19,373 nt of DNA, from positions 1-19,373 of the forward strand of contig DHNC01000024.1 in the NCBI GenBank assembly GCA_002406115.1, written 5' to 3'. Under the pieces are notes generated by a model. That model worked only from the letters and a program-made list of their open reading frames with translations. It was not told the DNA's origin and ran no database searches. The position numbers and the translations under genes are program-made. Within the stretch, counting starts at the first letter, position 1; each line of letters starts with the position of its first letter. This stretch comes from Christensenella sp. UBA4626. GTDB lineage: Bacteria > Bacillota > Clostridia > Christensenellales > UBA1242. Shown here piece by piece: positions 14,279 to 19,373 of this stretch.

Positions 14279-14875
14279 ATGGGAGTTTTTAATAATTACA
14301 AAGTAATTGATGGAAAAGTTGTGGATAATACATGGATTGAATTGTGGCATTTTCTAATTCCAAATAAAAATAACTGGTTTAGAAAATTTATGCGTATACT
14401 TTTAGCAATATTTGGTCATTGTTTAAAGTGCACAGTTTTAGATGGTTGTTATTTTGTTAGATGGAATATGCCACAAAACGAAGTCCCTGAAACAAAAGGG
14501 TTATTGCACCCAAAATGCGATTGTAAAGCCTTAAATATAGAATTTTCAAAAGTAAAACTGAAATCTTTTGCAGAATGCTCTGTTAATAAATTTTATAAAT
14601 ATATTTTCGGTGAAGGATCAAATGGCAAAAAAGATCTTTTTGAAAAATGGGGATACTCTATTGATGACACAAACAGATTGGTTGAAGAATATTGTAAGCA
14701 AGCAAAAGAAAACTATTTACAAGGAAATTACAAGTTAAAGAAACTTGATGAATTTGGTCAAAGACTAGCAATTCCAATAACATTAGATAATGGAAAAAGG
14801 TTTTATTCGGGATGGATGATTTATCCTGAGGGTGAACTTCAAAACACAACACCATTTGGAGGAAGAATAAAATGA
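14279..14875 (+). CDS. DUF6883-like putative toxin with Cys/His cluster
   Basis: This 198-residue protein ends in a region like DUF6883, a domain often found at the C-termini of polymorphic toxins: GKKDLFEKWGYSIDD (116-130), then KLDEFGQRLAIPI (155-167) and SGWMIYPEGELQNTTPFGG (177-195). In front is a cysteine/histidine cluster, CLKC (48-51), Cys57 and HPKCDC (77-82), spaced like the CxxC...HPxCxC metal site at the end of MuF/SPP1 gp7 phage head proteins, which are known carriers of toxin domains. The first 45 residues are unassigned with one hydrophobic stretch (36-46). TTGAGG precedes the ATG. Its stop overlaps the next gene's start (ATGA). It could be a shortened MuF-type toxin; activity and target are unknown, and family assignment is from memory. 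Confidence 0.75.
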   Translation: MGVFNNYKVIDGKVVDNTWIELWHFLIPNKNNWFRKFMRILLAIFGHCLKCTVLDGCYFVRWNMPQNEVPETKGLLHPKCDCKALNIEFSKVKLKSFAECSVNKFYKYIFGEGSNGKKDLFEKWGYSIDDTNRLVEEYCKQAKENYLQGNYKLKKLDEFGQRLAIPITLDNGKRFYSGWMIYPEGELQNTTPFGGRIK

Positions 14876-15366
14876 AAAAATACGATATAGTAAAAATAAT
14901 TAGATTGACCGACGAATTGCAAAGATTGAATTTGCAGTTAGATTTTCATGGAATAGTAATTTCTTCAGATTTTGATTATAGTGAAGTAATGTTTTTCAAT
15001 GATAATAATATTGGTGAATCTACATTTTGTAAGATAAAAAATAACACAATAAAAAAAGAAGATGTTGAATTACCTAAAAATTTGATAAAAGAAGTTGATA
15101 AATATATAAAAGAAAATTCTTTATCAAAAAAAGATTTGGTTCTTACAAAACCTAAATTTAAAGAATGTGATTTAGTTGAGGTGATTGTAGAAAAAAATAA
15201 ATATGCTAAACACGGTGTTCATTGTGGTGATACTGGTTTTATAGTTCTTAACGAAATGATAAATAATGAAATGCTTGTTGATTTTACCGGTGTAGATGAA
15301 AATGGAGATATTTTTGGTGAAGAAATAAGTGTAAATATAAACGATTTAAAATTAGTAGAAAAATAA
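14872..15366 (+). CDS. DUF4926-like putative immunity protein, tandem domains
   Basis: This 164-residue soluble acidic protein starts inside the stop of the toxin-like gene (ATGA), the classic arrangement for coupled toxin-immunity expression. The C-terminal half (about 101-162) has the DUF4926/SH3-like pattern: FKECDLVEVIVEK, then HGVHCGDTGFIVL, then MLVDF and a final VNINDLKLV. The N-terminal half (about 3-70) looks like a diverged copy (KYDIVKIIRL...FHGIVIS...EVMFF), joined by a lysine-rich helix (about 75-97). DUF4926 proteins often sit next to DUF6883 genes, which supports an immunity role; that is inference. The stop codon TAA falls within the first bases of the right 207-bp repeat, so the gene end and the repeat boundary coincide. 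Confidence 0.82.
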   Translation: MKKYDIVKIIRLTDELQRLNLQLDFHGIVISSDFDYSEVMFFNDNNIGESTFCKIKNNTIKKEDVELPKNLIKEVDKYIKENSLSKKDLVLTKPKFKECDLVEVIVEKNKYAKHGVHCGDTGFIVLNEMINNEMLVDFTGVDENGDIFGEEISVNINDLKLVEK

Positions 15367-15568
15367 ACCAATTTATTTCGCTAAATCCATAAATATTGTT
15401 TGTTGTATTCACAATAAAAAAAACACCTATAATTTAAGCGAACCTGATATGGGACGCTTTGTAATTATAGGCGTTTTTTTATACAATTAAATGTAATACC
15501 ATAGTGCCAAGTGTTGTAAAAGTGTTGTAAAATCGCCTTTGTTAAAACTCTTCACACCGTCCAGTTGC
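15362..15568. repeat. 207-bp direct repeat, right copy
   Basis: The partner of 13922-14128 (one difference, C15387). It starts at the stop of the immunity-like gene and ends 21 bases from the 3' end of tRNA-fMet. A palindrome, CCTATATTATAGG (15568-15580), lies at the repeat-tRNA junction. Confidence 0.97.
15419..15480. terminator. long terminator hairpin in the right repeat
   Basis: The same structure as at 13979-14040, shifted by 1440 bases. It would end the cassette transcript from the left and the tRNA-fMet transcript from the right. Confidence 0.85.
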
Positions 15569-15589
15569 CTATATTATAGGTGGTTTTAG

Positions 15590-15666
15590 TGGTTGCGGGG
15601 ACAGGATTTGAACCTGTGACCTTCGGGTTATGAGCCCGACGAGCTGCCGTGCTGCTCCACCCCGCG
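15590..15666 (-). tRNA. initiator tRNA-fMet (CAU)
   Basis: This is a 77-base cloverleaf on the minus strand with encoded CCA. The anticodon CAT lies in CTCATAA. Initiator hallmarks are present: a mismatched C1-A72 end (CGCGGGG with CCCCGCA) and three G:C pairs below the anticodon loop (GGG...CCC). The T arm has GGTTCAAATCC. It is a single-gene unit with its own promoter, next to the right 207-bp repeat. Confidence 0.97.
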
Positions 15667-15690
15667 ATATATTAAATTACATCTATCAAT

Positions 15691-15757
15691 ATGCCAATTC
15701 ACTGGCATTTATGCTCCGATGCTTAAATAATATACCATATTTTTAGTGTTGTGTCAA
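15691..15757 (-). promoter_or_regulatory. tRNA-fMet promoter and leader hairpin
   Basis: On the minus strand TTGACA (15757-15752), 17 bases and TATATT (15734-15729). The leader contains ATGCCA/TGGCAT (15708-15691), probably part of the tRNA precursor. The rest of 15667-15795 holds nothing else. Confidence 0.72.
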
Positions 15758-15795
15758 TATTTTTGGCTTAAAATTTTGAATTTAATATCTTTTTG

Positions 15796-17790
15796 CTAAT
15801 CTGTTAGATAAAAAGTGCAACTTGACAACTTTTTCCTTTTAAGTTTAAAGCGTTTGCCAGTGTTTAACACATACTCATACCCTTCATGATATTTACAATC
15901 AGCACAATTGCCATGCAGATGCTCTTTCATTGGGCAGTGACGCAGCGTCATGTAAGGCATGGTGTGCATTTCAATGTTTTCCGCCGGGATATAAGGCAAA
16001 CCAAACACCGACGCAGAAAAATCGTTGTAAATATTCATCCCGCCACCTAAATACACCTTTGTGTTAAGTCTAAGAGCGTAGAGGTTGTTTGCCAACACTG
16101 TAATTTTGTGTTTTTCCACAATGTCCGCAAGCATTTTAATATCTTGTTCCAAGGCAAAATTTGGTAAATTGAGTACAAATATTTTATTTTGTGCCTCAAT
16201 ACGCTGCTTAAAATTCACAATTTCATCTTCAACATATTTTTCGGGGTCAAAAATCACGACATTTGCAAAAATTTCCTGATTTTCATCTTCAACAAATTGA
16301 AAATCCGTGATTTGTTTTGGAGCATGGGCGGCTTTTAAAACAACCTTTTCAACATTGTTTAGATACGGCTTGGTTAAAGCCACAATCAATTTTGCAACGA
16401 CCGCTCTTCTAAATTCGTTCAATTGCTGCTTTGGCAAAAACACATTTTCAAGTTCAGCCTGAATTGAAAAATCAAAATAGGGATTTTTTTTGAAATTGAG
16501 GGTCAGTTCCTCATATGTTAAAGGGCTACTTTTAGCCTCCAAGCAAACTGTGCCATCAATTTTAAACGCCTCTTCACCATCACAAATTGCAACGATTGGT
16601 TGACCAACTTTTGCGATGATTTTAAGCCTTTTTTCAACCTTTCTTTCGGTTGCAAGCATGGCTTGTTCAAGTGCGTAATCATTGATAATATTCACTTTGT
16701 CGCCCACTTCGACCTGATTTGTTGAGGTTATGCGATAAACATTGCCAGCACGTGTCAAATCATAGGCGGTGATAACAGCAACCTCTTGTCCCTGCCTAAA
16801 AAACTTGAAACTGGATTTTGGATTAAGTTCACGGTTGGAAGAAACATAAATTTCGTTAAATCTTTTGCCTTCTTTAACTCGCTCAACCTTGCCAATCTCA
16901 ACCCCAATATGGTTTTGAAGTTTAGAAATAATGTTGGAGTTGCCATTAAAATAGCCTTCCGTATAGCCACGATTGAATGCCAAAGGCAAATCATTGTTTT
17001 TATCCACCATTCCGTCAAGCGCCTGCCTATAAGTCTTTGTTGCAACGCCAACATAGTATGGTCTTCTTGCTCTGCCTTCAATCTTTATGGCATCTATGCC
17101 CGCTTTTTGCAAGTCGGATAGTCTGTCCAGCATATTAAAATCCTTTGCGCTCAAAAGATAGCCAGAAGCCAAATTTTTGTTATTTAAACGCAAATCGTAT
17201 GGCAAGCGACAAAGTTGTTTGCATTTGCCACGATTGCCACTTGCGCCCAAAACATAAGATGACATATAGCAATTGCCGGAAAAACTAACACACAATGCTC
17301 CTTGCGCAAAATATTCCAACTCAACATTCGTGTTTTGTTTGATGCGTGCAATTTCGTCAAGCGGAGTTTCTCTTGCCAAAACCACACGTTTAAAGCCAAA
17401 TTTTAAAGCCTGCTCAACCCCTTCAAGATTATGCAGCCCCATTTGAGTGCTTGCGTGTAGTTCTATTTGTGGATAATATTTATGCACCAAACTGGCAAGA
17501 CCAAAATCCTGCACAATAAAAGCATCAACTCCCAAATTGAACGCATCAACAATCAAATCCAAAGCCTGTTGCATCTCTTCGTTTGTAAACAAGATATTTA
17601 CAGCCAAATGTACTTTTACGCCATATATGTGAGCATATTCAACCGCTTGCCTTAAACTTTCAAGCGAAAAACCTTCAATGTTGCGTGCGTTAAAGTCTTT
17701 GACGCCCAAATAGACCTCGTCTGCCCCATTGTTGATTGCCATTTTTAAACTTTGCTCGTCACCCGCTGGCGATAATAATTTCATTTTCAT
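15796..17790 (-). CDS. U32-family peptidase/RlhA-like protein
   Basis: This 664-residue protein has the U32 fold in its first 260 residues: LLSPAGD near the start, NGADEVYLG (21-29), and the family signature around EYFAQGALCVSFSGNC (159-174). Cys167, Cys174, Cys190 and Cys194 match the four cysteines that hold an iron-sulfur cluster in RlhA-type members, which hydroxylate a 23S rRNA cytidine; other members are called collagenases. A second cysteine cluster lies near the C-terminus (HCPMK...GNCADC, about 617-632). The C-terminal half is longer than in short U32 proteins. The ATG at 17790 has no ribosome site, and the predicted transcription start is at or next to it, so the mRNA may be leaderless. 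The gene is transcribed toward tRNA-fMet, with no clear terminator between. The function, rRNA modification or protease, stays open. Confidence 0.92.
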   Translation of the reverse strand: MKMKLLSPAGDEQSLKMAINNGADEVYLGVKDFNARNIEGFSLESLRQAVEYAHIYGVKVHLAVNILFTNEEMQQALDLIVDAFNLGVDAFIVQDFGLASLVHKYYPQIELHASTQMGLHNLEGVEQALKFGFKRVVLARETPLDEIARIKQNTNVELEYFAQGALCVSFSGNCYMSSYVLGASGNRGKCKQLCRLPYDLRLNNKNLASGYLLSAKDFNMLDRLSDLQKAGIDAIKIEGRARRPYYVGVATKTYRQALDGMVDKNNDLPLAFNRGYTEGYFNGNSNIISKLQNHIGVEIGKVERVKEGKRFNEIYVSSNRELNPKSSFKFFRQGQEVAVITAYDLTRAGNVYRITSTNQVEVGDKVNIINDYALEQAMLATERKVEKRLKIIAKVGQPIVAICDGEEAFKIDGTVCLEAKSSPLTYEELTLNFKKNPYFDFSIQAELENVFLPKQQLNEFRRAVVAKLIVALTKPYLNNVEKVVLKAAHAPKQITDFQFVEDENQEIFANVVIFDPEKYVEDEIVNFKQRIEAQNKIFVLNLPNFALEQDIKMLADIVEKHKITVLANNLYALRLNTKVYLGGGMNIYNDFSASVFGLPYIPAENIEMHTMPYMTLRHCPMKEHLHGNCADCKYHEGYEYVLNTGKRFKLKRKKLSSCTFYLTD

Positions 17791-17796
17791 ATCGGA

Positions 17797-17825
17797 ATAT
17801 TAGCACAAAACCAAATAATTGTAAA
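17797..17825 (-). promoter_or_regulatory. promoter of the U32 gene, possibly leaderless
   Basis: On the minus strand TTTACA (17825-17820), 17 bases and TAATAT (17802-17797). The start is expected near 17790, the A of the ATG. No ribosome site is visible. Confidence 0.52.
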
Positions 17826-17875
17826 CATTGCAAAGAAGATTCTTTTTAAAAGTATTCATTTTTTTATTTTTGTGC

Positions 17876-17904
17876 TATAATATCTTTGTGTAAAACTTTA
17901 CACA
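17876..17904 (+). promoter_or_regulatory. cobW promoter with 18-bp operator palindrome
   Basis: TATAAT (17876-17881), with only a weak -35 (TATTCA near 17853), is followed at the expected start by TGTGTAAA-AC-TTTACACA (17887-17904), two perfect 8-base arms. A repressor bound there would block initiation. It does not match the B. subtilis Zur box that I recall, so the regulator is unknown. Confidence 0.62.
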
Positions 17905-17953
17905 GTGCTTTAAACTTGAATTTTAAGTTGAGGCAAGAAATAAGGAGAAATTT

Positions 17954-19171
17954 ATGCAAGAATTTAAAACTGTTCCTATAACATTGGTTACGGGTTATTT
18001 AGGCAGTGGCAAAACAACTTTACTTAACCATATTTTGACAAACACCAAAGGTTACAAAGTTGCAGTCATAGTAAACGATATTGGCGAGGTGAATATTGAC
18101 GCTGATTTGATTGAAAAAGGCGGCATTGTTGGCAAAAAGGAAGAAAATTTGGTTGCTTTGCAAAATGGATGCATCTGTTGCACTTTGCGTCAAGATTTGA
18201 TTGAACAAATTCACGAAATCATAAAGCAACGCAGATTTGACCACATTATTATTGAAGCAAGCGGCATTTGTGAACCTATTCCAATTGCTCAAACACTCAC
18301 ATTTTTAACTGATAGTTTCCGAAAAAAACATATGCCAATTTTTTGCAAACTTGATGCAATTGTAAGTGTGGTTGATGCTTTGCGTATGGTGCAAGAATTT
18401 GGTTGCGGGGATGACCTTACAAAACAAGACATCGGTGAAGACGATATTGAAAATCTTGTCATTCAACAGATTGAATTTTGCGACATTCTGATTTTGAACA
18501 AAGTTAGTGAAGTTAGCAAAGAACAATTGGAAAGAGTTAAAAAGATTATCAAAAATATTCAACCAAAAGCAAAATTGATTGAAGCGGATTACAGCAATGT
18601 GGAAATCAAAGACATTTTGGACACAAACCTTTTTGATATGGAAAATGTGCTTACAAGTGCAGGCTGGTTCAGTGCCCTTGACGAAGATGTTGAAGATGCA
18701 GACCATATGCACCACGACGAGCATGATGAGCATAACGAGGACGAGGATGAACACGACCATCATCACGACCATCATGAACACCACCACGATCACGAGCATG
18801 GCGAAACGGAAGAATATGGCATCGGAACTTTTGTGTACTATCGCAGACGTCCTTTTGACAGACTTAAATTTGAGGATTGGGCTCAAAAAGATTATGGCAA
18901 GCAAATCATCCGAACAAAAGGTTTGGTGTACTTCGCTGGCGACAATCGCATGAGTTATGTGTACGAACAAGCAGGCAAGCAAAAAGTTTTGTCAGAAAAT
19001 GGACCTTGGTATGCAACTTTGCCAAGATATCAAATTGAGCAAATGCTTTTGAACAATGAACGCTTCCGCCACGATTGGGACCCTCAATACGGCGATAGAA
19101 TGGTTAAACTCGTATTCATTGGTCAACATATAGATAAGCAACACATTATTGATGAGTTGGATAAAATATAG
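17954..19171 (+). CDS. CobW/COG0523 metal-chaperone GTPase
   Basis: This 405-residue G3E-family GTPase is thought to hand zinc or another metal to client proteins. Walker A is GYLGSGKT (14-21), the metal-binding CxCC is GCICC (72-76), EASG is at 101-104 and the NKxx base-recognition site is LNKV (181-184). A linker rich in histidine and acidic residues (about 245-287, more than 15 His) should bind metal, and a CobW C-terminal domain follows (about 289-405). Length is normal. AAGGAG precedes the ATG. The gene is divergent from the U32 gene and has a palindromic operator, in line with metal-controlled expression, though a zinc link is inferred only. A decayed copy of its last 60 bases lies 112 bases downstream. 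Confidence 0.93.
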   Translation: MQEFKTVPITLVTGYLGSGKTTLLNHILTNTKGYKVAVIVNDIGEVNIDADLIEKGGIVGKKEENLVALQNGCICCTLRQDLIEQIHEIIKQRRFDHIIIEASGICEPIPIAQTLTFLTDSFRKKHMPIFCKLDAIVSVVDALRMVQEFGCGDDLTKQDIGEDDIENLVIQQIEFCDILILNKVSEVSKEQLERVKKIIKNIQPKAKLIEADYSNVEIKDILDTNLFDMENVLTSAGWFSALDEDVEDADHMHHDEHDEHNEDEDEHDHHHDHHEHHHDHEHGETEEYGIGTFVYYRRRPFDRLKFEDWAQKDYGKQIIRTKGLVYFAGDNRMSYVYEQAGKQKVLSENGPWYATLPRYQIEQMLLNNERFRHDWDPQYGDRMVKLVFIGQHIDKQHIIDELDKI

Positions 19172-19187
19172 ACTTATTGAGTTTAAC

Positions 19188-19215
19188 AAACTGTTGCAGT
19201 GAAACAAAACAGTTT
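19188..19215. other. inverted repeat between cobW and its tail copy
   Basis: AAACTGTT (19188-19195) and AACAGTTT (19208-19215) are perfect inverted copies 12 bases apart. There is no T run after it, so it is not a standard terminator. Confidence 0.45.
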
Positions 19216-19220
19216 ATTAA

Positions 19221-19282
19221 CTCGTATTTATTGGTCACATATAAACAAACAAGAAATTGTAAATGAGTTGGATAAAATTTAA
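19221..19282 (+). pseudogene. remnant of a cobW-like 3' end
   Basis: CTCGTATTTATTGGTC and the following bases match the end of cobW (19109-19171) with one single-base gap and scattered changes. After the gap the frame reads HINKQEIVNELDKI-stop against HIDKQHIIDELDKI-stop. The conserved protein-level match suggests the tail of a lost paralogue rather than a recent copy. Confidence 0.7.
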
Positions 19283-19302
19283 TAAAAAAACTCAAAAAAT
19301 AT

Positions 19303-19332
19303 AAAAAAATCCACGTTTTTGTGGATTTTTTT
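19303..19332 (+). terminator. terminator downstream of cobW
   Basis: ATCCAC, a short T-rich loop and GTGGAT, flanked by A runs and T runs. It follows the tail remnant and may work in both directions. The last 40 bases of the window are AT-rich with no gene. Confidence 0.85.
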
Positions 19333-19373
19333 AATAATTTATTTAATTTTTTAATTATTTTTTATTTTTTGAA

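Noticed and set aside
15362..15666. Classical integration of a mobile element into the tRNA-fMet 3' end
   Set aside because: The 207-bp repeat stops before the tRNA and contains no copy of the tRNA 3' end, and no integrase gene is present.

Overview
The window is AT-rich, low-GC DNA from a bacterium that is probably an uncultured member of the Bacillota, Clostridia-like. The evidence is a SpoVT/AbrB-type regulator with a possible forespore-type promoter, strong AGGAGG-type ribosome binding sites, a Gram-positive-style conjugation/type IV secretion (T4SS) apparatus with a lipoprotein and no outer-membrane components, a U32 peptidase and standard stop codon use (TGA included). Genus and species cannot be read from the sequence.

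Layout. 1-1454: a small four-helix membrane protein and a spoVT-like regulator. 1455-2040: non-coding DNA with a duplicated copy of the spoVT 3' end, hairpins, a MITE-like palindromic element and a terminator. 2044-10021 (minus strand): T4SS genes in three transcription units, namely pilin-like VirB2 plus Ig-like lipoprotein, a bitopic 488-residue envelope protein, and VirB6-like plus VirB4 (with a VirB3/PrgI-like membrane N-terminus). 10539-12554 (plus strand): the VirD4-type coupling ATPase, divergent from the pilin unit across a very AT-rich control region with paired operator-like repeats. No relaxase, oriT, integrase or peptidoglycan hydrolase is recognisable here.

12725-15568 is an accessory stretch. 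It holds an unknown 88-residue protein, a transposase-type helix-turn-helix protein without a DDE catalytic domain, and a two-gene cassette that looks like a toxin (DUF6883-like) with its immunity protein (DUF4926-like). The cassette lies between two 207-bp direct repeats that differ at one base, and each repeat contains a long terminator hairpin. The second repeat stops 21 bp from the 3' end of an initiator tRNA-fMet gene.

15590-19373 is housekeeping DNA: tRNA-fMet, a U32-family (RlhA-like) protein and, divergently, a CobW/COG0523 metal-chaperone GTPase with a histidine-rich loop. A perfect-armed palindrome overlaps the expected cobW transcription start.

Three patterns stand out. First, the toxin-immunity cassette sits between near-identical terminator-bearing repeats, and related terminator repeats occur elsewhere in the window. 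Second, three unrelated genes (spoVT, virD4, cobW) each have one or more extra copies of their own 3' end just downstream. Third, a chromosomal-looking T4SS core has no visible DNA-processing enzyme.
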